Shown one piece after another: positions 9,257 through 18,004 of a stretch of DNA of 40,521 bases. The notes below the pieces were generated by a model that was not told the DNA's origin, made no database searches, and was given only the letters and a program-made list of their open reading frames with translations. A program made the translations under genes and the position numbers. Position 1 is the stretch's first letter; each line of letters starts with the position of its first letter. This DNA comes from CAYLOC01 sp964385195 (lineage in GTDB: Bacteria > Actinomycetota > Actinomycetes > Propionibacteriales > Nocardioidaceae): positions 1-40,521 of the forward strand of contig CAYLOC010000005.1 of assembly GCA_964385195.1 (NCBI GenBank), given 5' to 3'.

Positions 9257-10702
9257 ATGTCCGCCCCAAGTACCGCGGGAGTCGCTACCGTGCACAATTT
9301 CATCAACGGACGGTCGGTCGCTGCCGCCAGCGGAGAGACCGCCCCGGTGATCAACCCGGCCAGCGAGCAAGAGATCGCGCGGGCGCCGGTGTCGGGGGCG
9401 GCGGACGTCGATGCTGCCTGCCGGGCCGCGGCGGAGGCGTTTCCGGCGTGGCGGGACACGACGCCCTCGGAGCGGAGCCTGGCGTTGTTCCGGGTTGCTG
9501 ATGCGTTGGAGGCCCGGCAGGACGAGCTGCTGGATGTGGAGTGTGCGAACACCGGCAAGCCGCGCGCAGTCACCGCCGCGGAGGAAGTGCCGATGATGAT
9601 CGACCAGATCCGGTTCTTCGCCAGTGCCGCCCGGGTGCTGGAGGGGAAGTCGGCCGGTGAGTACATGGCGGGTCACACGTCGTTCATCCGCCGCGAGCCG
9701 GTGGGGGTGTGTGCTCAGGTGACGCCGTGGAACTACCCGATGATGATGGCGGTGTGGAAGTATGCGCCGGCGATCGCCGCCGGGAACTCCATCGTCTTGA
9801 AGCCGTCGGACACTACGCCGATGTCGACGGTGCTGATGGCCGAGATCGCCGCGGAGTTCCTGCCGCCCGGTGTGTTCAACGTGATCTGTGGTGACCGGGA
9901 CAGTGGCCGGGCGTTGGTGGAGCATCCGGTTCCGCAGATGGTGTCGATCACCGGGTCGGTACGTGCCGGGATGGAGGTGGCCGGCTCCGCGGCGCGGGAT
10001 CTGAAGCGGACCCACCTGGAGTTGGGCGGGAAGGCGCCGGTGATCGTGTTCGACGATGCCGACGTCGCCGCTGCCGCGGAGGCGATCGCGGGCGCGGGCT
10101 ACTTCAACGCCGGACAGGACTGTACCGCGGCAACCCGGGTGCTCGCCGGGCCGCGCGTGCATTCGGATTTCGTGGCCGCGTTGACCGAGCAGGCCAAGGC
10201 CACCACAACCGGGACCGCCGCCGACGCTGCATACGGGCCGTTGAACAACCCGAACCAGTTCGCACGGGTCAGCGGATTCGTCGACCGGCTGCCGGACCGG
10301 GCAACGGTACAGATCGGAGGGGAGCGGGTCGGCGACCAAGGGTACTTCTACGCGCCGACCGTGGTCTCCGGGCTTGCCCAAGATGACGAGGCGATCCAGG
10401 ACGAGATCTTCGGGCCTGTCATCACGGTGCAGCAGTTCAGCGACGAGGAGGAGGCGCTGCGGTGGGCCAACGGGGTCCGCTACGGACTGGCCAGCAGCGT
10501 GTTCACCTCCGACCACGGGCGGGCGATGCGGATGGCCAAGGCCCTGGACTTCGGCTGTGTCTGGATCAACACCCACATCCCGATCGTGGCCGAGATGCCC
10601 CACGGCGGCTTCAAACACTCCGGCCACGGCAAGGACCTGTCGATGTACAGCCTTGAGGACTACACCCGCGTCAAGCACGTGATGAGCAATATCGAGGTCT
10701 AG
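9257..10702 (+). CDS. Aldehyde dehydrogenase, aminobutyraldehyde dehydrogenase type
   Basis: 481 residues from the ATG at 9257 (GGAGG at 9241-9245); the frame stays open upstream to 9206, so a slightly longer form is possible, but a likely -10 box falls there. General base E255 is in LELGGKAP and nucleophile C289 in NAGQDCTA; TPWNYP and EIFGPV landmarks are normal. The overall pattern, including a C-terminal RVKHVM-type ending, resembles PatD/gamma-aminobutyraldehyde dehydrogenases, which oxidise 4-aminobutanal (or 3-aminopropanal) to GABA (or beta-alanine) with NAD. It opens a plus-strand operon that continues into potA after 9 bases, tying aldehyde oxidation to polyamine import. Confidence 0.88.
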   Translation: MSAPSTAGVATVHNFINGRSVAAASGETAPVINPASEQEIARAPVSGAADVDAACRAAAEAFPAWRDTTPSERSLALFRVADALEARQDELLDVECANTGKPRAVTAAEEVPMMIDQIRFFASAARVLEGKSAGEYMAGHTSFIRREPVGVCAQVTPWNYPMMMAVWKYAPAIAAGNSIVLKPSDTTPMSTVLMAEIAAEFLPPGVFNVICGDRDSGRALVEHPVPQMVSITGSVRAGMEVAGSAARDLKRTHLELGGKAPVIVFDDADVAAAAEAIAGAGYFNAGQDCTAATRVLAGPRVHSDFVAALTEQAKATTTGTAADAAYGPLNNPNQFARVSGFVDRLPDRATVQIGGERVGDQGYFYAPTVVSGLAQDDEAIQDEIFGPVITVQQFSDEEEALRWANGVRYGLASSVFTSDHGRAMRMAKALDFGCVWINTHIPIVAEMPHGGFKHSGHGKDLSMYSLEDYTRVKHVMSNIEV

Positions 10703-10711
10703 GGCGGGGCC

Positions 10712-11914
10712 ATGTCGACCTTGGAGAGGGACAGCCGGATGAGTGAGACCGAGAAGGCGGTTCCCCGGACCGATACAGCGATCCAGCTGGAAGAGGTGGC
10801 CAAGGACTTCAGTGCGCGTGGTGGCGAAGTCGTCTCCGCAGTGAAGCAGCTGGACCTGTCCATCGGCAGCGGTGAGTTCTTCTCGCTGCTGGGCCCCTCG
10901 GGTTGTGGCAAGACCACGACGCTGCGGATGATCGCCGGTTTCGAAGCCCCTACCAGCGGCAGGGTGCTGCTGTACGGCGAGGACGTGACGGACACCCCGC
11001 CGAACAAGCGAGACGTCAACATGGTGTTCCAGAGCTATGCGTTGTTCCCCCACATGGACGTGTTCTCCAACGTCTCGTTCGGGCTACGGCGAAAGAAGGT
11101 CGACAAAGGCGAGATCCGCCAGCGGGTCGGTGAGGCACTGGAGCTGGTCGAACTGTCCGGCCTGGAGAGCCGCCGCCCGGCCCGGATGTCCGGTGGGCAG
11201 CAGCAACGGGTGGCGCTTGCCAGAGCCCTCGTCAACCGGCCGCGTGCGCTTCTGCTCGACGAGCCGCTGGGGGCCTTGGACCTGAAACTGCGGCAGACGA
11301 TGCAGATCGAGTTGAAGCGGATCCAGCGGGAGGTCGGGATCACCTTCGTCTATGTCACCCACGACCAGGGCGAAGCACTCACGATGTCCGACCGTGTCGC
11401 GGTGATGAACCACGGCCACATCGAACAACTCGACACCCCGCGGGTGCTGTACGAACAGCCCGCGACCAGGTTCACCGCCGGTTTCATCGGTACTTCCAAC
11501 CTGCTCTCCGGCGCCGTAGCGCGAGTCGAGAACGGGATGGCCGTGCTCGATTTCGGACGCGACGGGCAAGTATGGGTCCCGACCCGGCGTACCGCCGTCT
11601 CTGCCGGGGACACCGTCGAACTGACCGTACGGCCGGAGAAGGTCAGGCTCACCGAGGAGCCGGCTCGGCACGGATGTGCCGTACGCGGCACCGTGCAGGA
11701 GGTCGTCTACCTCGGAACGTCCACCAACTACACGGTGGCGACCTCCACCGGAGCCGACATCGTGGTGTTCTCCCAGAATGCCTCCACGGCCGACACCGGC
11801 ACCGAACGGGGAGATGCCGTGTGGCTGTGCTGGGACCCAGAACACTCCTACGCCCTGGAACAGACCCCACTGGACAACCACGCCGCGAACGACAGCGCCC
11901 CCGCACCCACCTGA
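10712..11914 (+). CDS. potA: Polyamine ABC transporter ATP-binding protein
   Basis: 400 residues. Walker A GPSGCGKTT (61-69), the ABC signature MSGGQQQR (159-166), Walker B ALLLDEPLGALD (179-190) and the switch histidine in VTHDQGEAL are all present. A C-terminal TOBE-like domain covers roughly 290-380. This is the PotA/CysA type of import ATPase, which energises the PotBC channel at the inner face of the membrane. An ATG at 10739 with GGAGAGGG upstream is an equally good start and would shorten the protein by nine residues. The gene begins 9 bases after the aldehyde dehydrogenase and ends 18 bases before potD. Confidence 0.92.
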   Translation: MSTLERDSRMSETEKAVPRTDTAIQLEEVAKDFSARGGEVVSAVKQLDLSIGSGEFFSLLGPSGCGKTTTLRMIAGFEAPTSGRVLLYGEDVTDTPPNKRDVNMVFQSYALFPHMDVFSNVSFGLRRKKVDKGEIRQRVGEALELVELSGLESRRPARMSGGQQQRVALARALVNRPRALLLDEPLGALDLKLRQTMQIELKRIQREVGITFVYVTHDQGEALTMSDRVAVMNHGHIEQLDTPRVLYEQPATRFTAGFIGTSNLLSGAVARVENGMAVLDFGRDGQVWVPTRRTAVSAGDTVELTVRPEKVRLTEEPARHGCAVRGTVQEVVYLGTSTNYTVATSTGADIVVFSQNASTADTGTERGDAVWLCWDPEHSYALEQTPLDNHAANDSAPAPT

Positions 11915-11932
11915 CCCCCGAAGGAGAACCCC

Positions 11933-13240
11933 ATGTCCGACCACCACGATCCCCAGCTACCCACTGACTTCGACCCCGCCCTGCTCCGGGGGCTGACACA
12001 GGCGCGGTTCTCCCGGCGCTCGCTGCTGCGGATCGCCGGGACCGGTGCCGCAGCCGTTGGAGCCGGTGCGTTCCTCTCCGCCTGCGGCGTCGGCGGACAG
12101 GGGGCACAAAGCAGTACTGGTGAAGGAGGTGCGAGCGCTGCACAGCCGACCGCTACCGACTACTGGGCCGGAAAGAAGGCCCAGGGCGTGGTGGACTGGG
12201 CCAACTGGCCGCTCTACATCGATACCGCGGACAAGAACAAGAGCAAGCACCCCAGCATCGAGCTGTTTACCAAGAAGACCGGTACCAAGGTCAACTACTA
12301 CGAGGCGATCCAGGACAACGGGCCGTTCTTCGCCAAAGTGCAGCCGTCGCTGTCGGCAGGGGAATACTGTGGCTACGACCTCGCCGTGATCAGTGCCGGC
12401 ATCTACCTGAACCGGTTCCGGGATCTGGGATTCCTCCTCCCGCTGGACCATGACCTGCTGCCGAACTTCGCGAAGTACGGCGGAGCGAAGTACAAGGACC
12501 CCGTCTTCGACCCCGGTAACACCTACTCCGTGCCGTGGCAGGCCGGATTCACCGGCATCGGCTACAACCCCGAGAAGTGCGGGCGGGAGATCACCAGCTT
12601 CGAGGACCTGCTCGACCCCAAGTTCAAGGGGAAGATCGGGATGTTCGCCAACAACGAGGACCTGCCGAACTCGGCGCTGCTCGCAGTCGGCGCGACCCCC
12701 CAGGAGTCCACGGAGAAGGACTGGAAGAAGGCGGCTGCCTGGCTCCAGAAGCAGAAGCCCCTCGTCCGCAAGTACTACTCACAGGACTACATCAGCGCCT
12801 TGGCGAAGGGTGACATCTGGATCTCCCAGGCCTGGTCCGGCGACATCTTCCAGCAGAACCTGTCCGGGTCAAACCTGAAGTTCGTGATCCCCAAGGAGCG
12901 TGGGCTGTTGTGGACCGACAACTTCTTGCTGCTGAAGTACGCCAAGCATCCCGTTGACGCGATGAAGCTCATCAACTTCTACTACCAGCCGAAGCCGGCC
13001 GCGATGGTCGCGGAATGGGTCAACTACATCTCGCCGGTCCCCAAGGCGCAGCCGGTCGTGGAGTCCGACGCCGCACAGGCGTCCGGCGGCGACGCGAAGT
13101 ATCTGAAGCAGGTCGCGCACAGCTACGCGGTGTTCCCGACCCAGAAGACCTACGACAAGGTCGTGGTGGGACTCACACCCAAGGAAGGGAAGCAACTGGA
13201 CAAGTGGAACTCGATCTTCGAGCCCATCTACCAGTCCTAG
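11933..13240 (+). CDS. potD: Polyamine ABC transporter substrate-binding lipoprotein
   Basis: 435 residues, starting after AAGGAGA. The N-terminus carries a twin-arginine motif (SRRSLLR, about 28-33) followed by a hydrophobic stretch and a lipobox LSAC with cysteine 51. The protein should therefore leave by the Tat route and be lipid-anchored outside the cell. The mature part is a type-II periplasmic-binding fold of the PotD/PotF class, with segments such as VDWANWPLYID and WSGD. It captures putrescine, spermidine or a related amine and hands it to PotBC. The order potA-potD-potB-potC differs from the E. coli potABCD order but is common. Substrate is inferred from family and neighbours. Confidence 0.9.
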   Translation: MSDHHDPQLPTDFDPALLRGLTQARFSRRSLLRIAGTGAAAVGAGAFLSACGVGGQGAQSSTGEGGASAAQPTATDYWAGKKAQGVVDWANWPLYIDTADKNKSKHPSIELFTKKTGTKVNYYEAIQDNGPFFAKVQPSLSAGEYCGYDLAVISAGIYLNRFRDLGFLLPLDHDLLPNFAKYGGAKYKDPVFDPGNTYSVPWQAGFTGIGYNPEKCGREITSFEDLLDPKFKGKIGMFANNEDLPNSALLAVGATPQESTEKDWKKAAAWLQKQKPLVRKYYSQDYISALAKGDIWISQAWSGDIFQQNLSGSNLKFVIPKERGLLWTDNFLLLKYAKHPVDAMKLINFYYQPKPAAMVAEWVNYISPVPKAQPVVESDAAQASGGDAKYLKQVAHSYAVFPTQKTYDKVVVGLTPKEGKQLDKWNSIFEPIYQS

Positions 13241-13250
13241 GAACCGCCCC

Positions 13251-14117
13251 ATGAGACGCCGCGTGTCCACCGCACTGACGCCGTACGCGCTGATCTTTCC
13301 CGGCGGTCTGTGGATCGCGATCTTCTTCATCGTGCCGATCGTGGTCATGCTGTCGGTCTCGACGATGACCGGCAGCCTGGTCGAGGGCTTCCGACAGACA
13401 GTGAACATCGGCAACTACAGCCATGTGTTGTCGCTGTACCACGAGCAGTTCGTGCGGTCCGTGGTGTACGGCGTCATCACCACGATCGCGGCCATCGTGA
13501 TCAGCTTCCCGATGGCGTACTACATCTCGCGGTACGGCGGAACGCGCAAACCGACGTTCCTCCTGCTGCTGTTGTTGCCGTTCTTCGTCACTTTCGTGCT
13601 GCGCACCCTGGCCTGGCAGTTTCTGCTCTCCGACGACGGGTTGTTGCTCGGACCGCTGCGCGATGTGGGGCTGTTGCCGTCGGACTTCCACGTACTCGCG
13701 ACGTCGTTCGCGGTCGTGGCCAGCCTCACCTACTACTCGATCCCGTTCATGGTGCTGCCGATCTACGTGGCGCTGGAGCGGATCAAGCCCGAGGTGATGG
13801 AGGCGGCCAGCGACCTGTACGCCAACAAGGCGCACCGGTTCCTGCGGGTGGTGCTGCCGTTGTCGCTGCCGGGTGTTTTCGCCGGGGTGCTGCTGACCTT
13901 CGTCCCGGCGACCTCGGACTACATCAGCGCCTCGATCCTCGGCGGCCCCGGCCAGACCATGATCGGCAACATTATCGAGACGCTGTACGTCACCAACAGT
14001 GACTATCCGCAGGCGTCGGCGCTGTCGTTCATCCTCATGGCCGGACTCCTGATCGGGATCTTCGCCTATGCACGGGTATTGGGCACCGAAGACGTGCTTG
14101 AGGTGAGCGCGGCATGA
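13251..14117 (+). CDS. potB: Polyamine ABC transporter permease
   Basis: 288 residues with about six membrane segments (for example around 10-35, 65-95, 100-125, 145-175, 205-230 and 255-280). The cytoplasmic EAA-type loop that docks on the ATPase is seen near VMEAASDLYANKAHRFLRV, around residues 182-200. It is the PotB-type half of the membrane channel. It starts 10 bases after potD, and its TGA overlaps the potC ATG by four bases, indicating coupled translation. Nothing is unusual in length or composition. Confidence 0.9.
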   Translation: MRRRVSTALTPYALIFPGGLWIAIFFIVPIVVMLSVSTMTGSLVEGFRQTVNIGNYSHVLSLYHEQFVRSVVYGVITTIAAIVISFPMAYYISRYGGTRKPTFLLLLLLPFFVTFVLRTLAWQFLLSDDGLLLGPLRDVGLLPSDFHVLATSFAVVASLTYYSIPFMVLPIYVALERIKPEVMEAASDLYANKAHRFLRVVLPLSLPGVFAGVLLTFVPATSDYISASILGGPGQTMIGNIIETLYVTNSDYPQASALSFILMAGLLIGIFAYARVLGTEDVLEVSAA

Positions 14118-14968
14118 GCACCCTGACGTCCACGGGGCAGCCGCAAGTGTCCGCTCGCCGTACCCGGTCATCCCGCCGTCGGCGCCGTGACGACCGGCCC
14201 CGGGCGCGGTTGCTGCACATCTACACCTGGCTTGTGCTGGGCTGGATGTTCCTGCCGATCGCCGTGATGGCCGCGTTCGGATTCAACGACACCCAGGGCC
14301 GCTACAACTTCCGGTGGCAGGGGTTCACGCTGGAGTGGTGGCGGAACCTGTTCGCGATCCCGAACCTCACTGACGCGCTCGTCAACTCCTTCACGATCGC
14401 CTGCATCGTGACGGTCATCGCGGTCGCACTGGGTACGCCGATCGGGTTCGCCCTCGGCCGCTACCGGTATCGGGGACGCGGCACGACCGACCTGGTGCTG
14501 TTCGCGAACATCGCAGCCCCGGAGATCGGCCTCGGCGCTGCCCTGCTGTCGCTCTACATCACGCTCGACATCCCGCGTGGCTATCTGACCATCATCATCG
14601 CCCATGTCATGTTCACGATCCCGTTCACCGCCATCACCGTGCGCGCCCGCATGTCCGGCCTCGACGCCGCGTTGGAGGAGGCCGCCCGTGACCTGGGCGC
14701 AGGGCCGCTCACGACGTTCCGGCTGGTGACGTTGCCCATGATCATGCCAGGGGTGGTGGCCGGTGGACTCTTGGCTTTCGCGCTGTCGATCGACGACTTC
14801 ATCATCACGCAGTTCACCGCGGGGCAGACGTTGACATTCCCGCTGTGGGTCTGGGGCGCGAGCCGGCTGGGAATCCCCCCGCAAGCAAACGTGATGGGCA
14901 CGATCATCTTCGTTGTCGGTGCGTTGCTTGCGGTGGTGGGAGGCATGGTGCTGCGTCGCCGTGACTAG
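14114..14968 (+). CDS. potC: Polyamine ABC transporter permease
   Basis: 284 residues; the ATG at 14114 sits in an ATGA overlap with the potB stop. A basic N-terminal tail (RRTRSSRRRRRDDRPRAR) precedes about six membrane helices. The ATPase-docking loop is recognisable as ALEEAARDLGAGPLTTF. It pairs with PotB to form the transmembrane pore. Its end overlaps the next gene by 8 bases, so the FAD oxidase is almost certainly translated from the same message. That links import directly to the first oxidation step. Confidence 0.9.
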   Translation: MSTLTSTGQPQVSARRTRSSRRRRRDDRPRARLLHIYTWLVLGWMFLPIAVMAAFGFNDTQGRYNFRWQGFTLEWWRNLFAIPNLTDALVNSFTIACIVTVIAVALGTPIGFALGRYRYRGRGTTDLVLFANIAAPEIGLGAALLSLYITLDIPRGYLTIIIAHVMFTIPFTAITVRARMSGLDAALEEAARDLGAGPLTTFRLVTLPMIMPGVVAGGLLAFALSIDDFIITQFTAGQTLTFPLWVWGASRLGIPPQANVMGTIIFVVGALLAVVGGMVLRRRD

Positions 14969-16388
14969 TCCTGACGCACCGCCTCGGCGGGACACCTGGT
15001 CCAGCCGCGCTCTGGTCGATGCCCAGCCGATGGTCTACTGGCTCGACGACCCGCAGCGCCCAGACCCGTTGCCGGCGCTGGAGGGCGGCATCGACACTGA
15101 CCTCGTGGTGATCGGCGGGGGGTTCGTGGGTCTGTGGACCGCTCTGCGCCAAAAGGAGCGGGACCCGGACCGTCACGTCGTCCTGCTGGAAGCGGATCGG
15201 TGTGGCCACGCCGCGAGCGGCCGGAACGGAGGATTCTGCGCCGCGAGCCTGACCCATGGTTTCGCCAACGGAAAGGCGCGCTGGCCATCGGAGATAGCGA
15301 CACTGGAGCAGATGGGTGCGGACAACCTGCATGCCATCGAGTCGGCGGTACGCCGGTACGGCATCGACTGTGGCTTCGAGCGAACCGGAGAGCTCGCGGT
15401 TGCCACCGAACCGCACCAGGTGGCGGAGTTGACCGAGCAGGCACGGGAGATGCGGTCCGTCGGCGGCGAGCCGGAGCTCTTCGACGCCGACGGCGTGCGA
15501 GCCCTGGTCAACTCACCGACGTACCTCGGGGGGCTGTGGGACCGAGACGGGTGCGCGATGGTCGAGCCCGCCCGACTGGCGTGGGGACTGCGTCGCGCCT
15601 GCCGTGGTCTCGGTGTCGACATCTACGAGCACACGCCCGCCACCGGGCTTCGTCGTCAGGGTGTGCAGAGCGTGGTGTCGACGCCGACGGGCACCGTACG
15701 GGCGAGGCGGGTTGCGCTGGCTACCAACGCCTATCCCTCGCTGCTGCGCCGTACCCGTCTGCTGACCGTGCCGGTGTACGACTACGTCTTGATGACCGAA
15801 CCGCTCAGCGCGGCGCAGCGGGAGTCCGTTGCATGGCGCGGACGACAGGGGGTCGGGGACACCGGCAACCAGTTCCACTACTACCGCCTGACCCGCGATG
15901 ACCGGATCCTGTGGGGTGGCTACGACGCGGTCTACTACTACGGGAGCCGGTTGGGTCCGGACGTGGAGCAACGGCACGCCACGTTCCAGCGGCTCAGTCA
16001 GCACTTCTTCACCACGTTCCCCCAGTTGGAGGGGCTGCGGTTCACCCACTCCTGGGGTGGAGCGATCGACACCTGCACGCGCTTCTGTGCTTTCTACGGT
16101 ACGGCGATGGGAGGCTCGGCGGCCTATGCCGCCGGTTTCACCGGGCTCGGCGTCGGAGCGTCCCGCTTTGCTGCCGATGTCATGCTCGATCTCGTCGACG
16201 GGCGCGATACTCCCCGCGCGCGGTTGCGGATGGTCCGTCGCCGGCCGGTCCCGTTCCCACCGGAACCGCTGCGGTACGGCGCCATCCAGCTCACCCGGTG
16301 GTCGCTGGACCGGGCCGACCGCAACGACGGGCGAAGGAACCTGTGGCTGAAACTGTTGGACGGACTCGGGCTCGGCTTCGACTCCTAG
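14961..16388 (+). CDS. FAD-dependent amine oxidoreductase (DAO family), second PuuB-like enzyme
   Basis: 475 residues from the GTG at 14961 (VTSPDAPP...), which overlaps potC by 8 bases; the open frame reaches further upstream only inside potC. A Rossmann motif, LVVIGGGFVGLWTAL, lies at about 51-65, then the SGRNGGF flavin segment and a C-terminal THSWGGAIDTCTRF region. The family removes amines oxidatively, giving aldehyde, ammonia and hydrogen peroxide. As the last gene of the dehydrogenase-pot operon it probably acts on the imported polyamine or its gammaglutamyl derivative. It is clearly a paralogue of the 4662-6050 enzyme rather than a recent copy. No catalase gene is in the window to handle the peroxide. 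Confidence 0.84.
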   Translation: MTSPDAPPRRDTWSSRALVDAQPMVYWLDDPQRPDPLPALEGGIDTDLVVIGGGFVGLWTALRQKERDPDRHVVLLEADRCGHAASGRNGGFCAASLTHGFANGKARWPSEIATLEQMGADNLHAIESAVRRYGIDCGFERTGELAVATEPHQVAELTEQAREMRSVGGEPELFDADGVRALVNSPTYLGGLWDRDGCAMVEPARLAWGLRRACRGLGVDIYEHTPATGLRRQGVQSVVSTPTGTVRARRVALATNAYPSLLRRTRLLTVPVYDYVLMTEPLSAAQRESVAWRGRQGVGDTGNQFHYYRLTRDDRILWGGYDAVYYYGSRLGPDVEQRHATFQRLSQHFFTTFPQLEGLRFTHSWGGAIDTCTRFCAFYGTAMGGSAAYAAGFTGLGVGASRFAADVMLDLVDGRDTPRARLRMVRRRPVPFPPEPLRYGAIQLTRWSLDRADRNDGRRNLWLKLLDGLGLGFDS

Positions 16389-16404
16389 ACTCGTCTTCTG
16401 TTGT

Positions 16405-16420
16405 TCAGCGTCTACGCTGA
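16405..16420. repeat. Perfect short inverted repeat before the M55 gene
   Basis: TCAGCG-TCTA-CGCTGA has 6-base perfect arms and a 4-base centre and lies in the 67-base gap between the oxidase and the M55 gene. There is no T-run after it, so it is more likely an operator or leader hairpin than an intrinsic terminator. TACGCT (16413-16418) inside it could also serve as a -10 box. Confidence 0.35.
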
Positions 16421-16455
16421 GCATGGTGCTCTCGATCGAACGTGAAGGGGTCTGG

Positions 16456-17292
16456 ATGAAGGTCTACCTCTCGTGTGATTTCGAGGGTGTGGCCGGGATC
16501 GTCGACTGGTCCCAATGCCGACCGGGCAGTGGGGAAGCCTATGCGCTTGGCTGTCGGCTCATGCTCGGCGAGGTCAATGCGGCGATCGACGGAGCCGTGG
16601 ACGGCGGTGCTGACACGGTGGTGGTCAACGACTCGCACTCCACGATGCAGAACCTGGATCCGGACGCACTCGCGCAGCACTCGTCGTACATCTCGGGTCG
16701 GCACAAGCCGTTGTACATGATGGAAGGGCTGGACGACTCCTACGCTGTCATCTTCTTCGTGGGTTACCACGGGTCCATCTCCGGTGAGGCGTCCACGCTG
16801 TCCCACACCTATAACCCGGAGGTCTTCTCTGCGGCACGCGTCAACGGCACGGAGGTGGGGGAGAGCGGCATCAACGCACTGGTCGCTCACCACTTCCAGG
16901 TTCCGATCGGGCTGGTAAGCGGCGACGAGGTAGCACAGGCCGAGACCGCGCCGTTCGCGCCGTCGGCGCTGCAGGTGGTGACGAAGAAGTCCCTCACTCG
17001 CTTCAGTGCGCACAGCATCCATCCCGAAGAGGCTCGTCAGCTGATCCGTGCCGCCGCACACGAGGCCGTGCAGCGCGCCGCTGCAGGCACGCTGCAACCC
17101 CCGGCCATCTCCTTCCCCGTGCAGTTGGACCTTGATGTCCAGACCGCGGACATGGCCGAGGTGGGCTCCTGGGTGAAGGGAGCCGAGCGTGTCGACACCA
17201 GAACGATCCGCATCGAGGCCGGCGATGGGCTGACGGCCTTCCGCTCGTTCGTCGCGGTCAACTACCTCACGCGTCAGGCGGGTGGTCGCTGA
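16456..17292 (+). CDS. M55-family zinc D-aminopeptidase (DppA-like)
   Basis: 278 residues; the ATG at 16456 is preceded by GAAGGGG. All DppA metal ligands have counterparts: D8 and E10 in CDFEG, H61 in NDSHS, H105 in VGYHG and E133 in NGTEVGE; H117 corresponds to the catalytic histidine. The start at 16456 places the DxEG motif exactly at 8-10, as in DppA, which supports it. M55 enzymes are cytoplasmic, decameric, self-compartmentalised zinc peptidases that release D-amino acids from short peptides. The gene lies between the polyamine oxidase and the convergent PuuD-like hydrolase and overlaps the latter's end by 26 bases. Why a D-aminopeptidase sits inside a polyamine locus is unclear; amide hydrolysis of a gammaglutamyl or acyl-amine is a speculative alternative. 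Confidence 0.9.
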   Translation: MKVYLSCDFEGVAGIVDWSQCRPGSGEAYALGCRLMLGEVNAAIDGAVDGGADTVVVNDSHSTMQNLDPDALAQHSSYISGRHKPLYMMEGLDDSYAVIFFVGYHGSISGEASTLSHTYNPEVFSAARVNGTEVGESGINALVAHHFQVPIGLVSGDEVAQAETAPFAPSALQVVTKKSLTRFSAHSIHPEEARQLIRAAAHEAVQRAAAGTLQPPAISFPVQLDLDVQTADMAEVGSWVKGAERVDTRTIRIEAGDGLTAFRSFVAVNYLTRQAGGR

Positions 17293-18004
17293 GACGGGCA
17301 GCGGCGTTGATCAGGCCGGTGAACAGGCCTGCGTCGGCGATGGTTTCGGGGTGCCACTGTACGCCGAGCCAGAACCGTCGGTCGGGGGCCTCGATGGCCT
17401 CCAGACATCCGTCGCCGGCGTGGGCACTGGGCCGGTAGCCGGGGTGCTCGCGCACGGACTGGTGGTGGTGGCACGTGACGGTGACGTCCGGCCCCACCAG
17501 GCTGTGCAGCAGCGTCCCGTCGACGGTATAGACGTCGACCTTGCCGTACTCGTCGCCGCCGGGGGAGTGCGCGGTGTGTCCCACGAGGTCGGGCGTGTGC
17601 TGGTCCAGTCGACCCCCGGAATGAACGGCCAGGACCTGCATGCCCCGGCAGATGCCCAGCACCGGCAGGTCGATTTCTGCGGCCGCATCGAGAAGGGCCA
17701 ACTCCCAGCCGTCCCGGTCCGGACGCCACCCCTGCGTGTGCGGTCCGGGGCTCTCGTCGTACCGCCGCGGGTCGACGTCCGCGCCGCCGGAGATGACCAA
17801 CGCGTCGATGCGCCGTACGGCGATCGCTGCGGACCCGGCGTAGGGCTCGACCGGCGGCAGCAGCAGGGGGACGCCGCCGGCGACGTCGATGGAGCGTGCG
17901 TAGGCGGCGGGGAGGAGGTCCGCGGCCACGTCGTGCCATACACCCCAGGTAGCGGGTTCACGGTAGGTCGATAGCCCGACGACCGGTCGCTGGGCCGTTG
18001 TCAT
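17267..18004 (-). CDS. Gammaglutamyl-GABA hydrolase-like class I glutamine amidotransferase (peptidase C26, PuuD-like)
   Basis: 245 residues. The nucleophile elbow is GICRGMQ with C119, and the partner residues H218 and E220 are in QWHPE, completing the class I glutamine-amidotransferase triad. The N-terminus VVGLSTYRE and the SGGADVDPRRY segment are typical of PuuD/C26 hydrolases. In the Puu pathway PuuD cleaves gammaglutamyl-GABA to glutamate and GABA. It is the last gene of the operon begun by the permease; its ATG overlaps the SDR stop as ATGA. Its 3' end overlaps the convergent M55 gene by 26 bases. Confidence 0.88.
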   Translation of the reverse strand: MTTAQRPVVGLSTYREPATWGVWHDVAADLLPAAYARSIDVAGGVPLLLPPVEPYAGSAAIAVRRIDALVISGGADVDPRRYDESPGPHTQGWRPDRDGWELALLDAAAEIDLPVLGICRGMQVLAVHSGGRLDQHTPDLVGHTAHSPGGDEYGKVDVYTVDGTLLHSLVGPDVTVTCHHHQSVREHPGYRPSAHAGDGCLEAIEAPDRRFWLGVQWHPETIADAGLFTGLINAAARLSDHPPDA

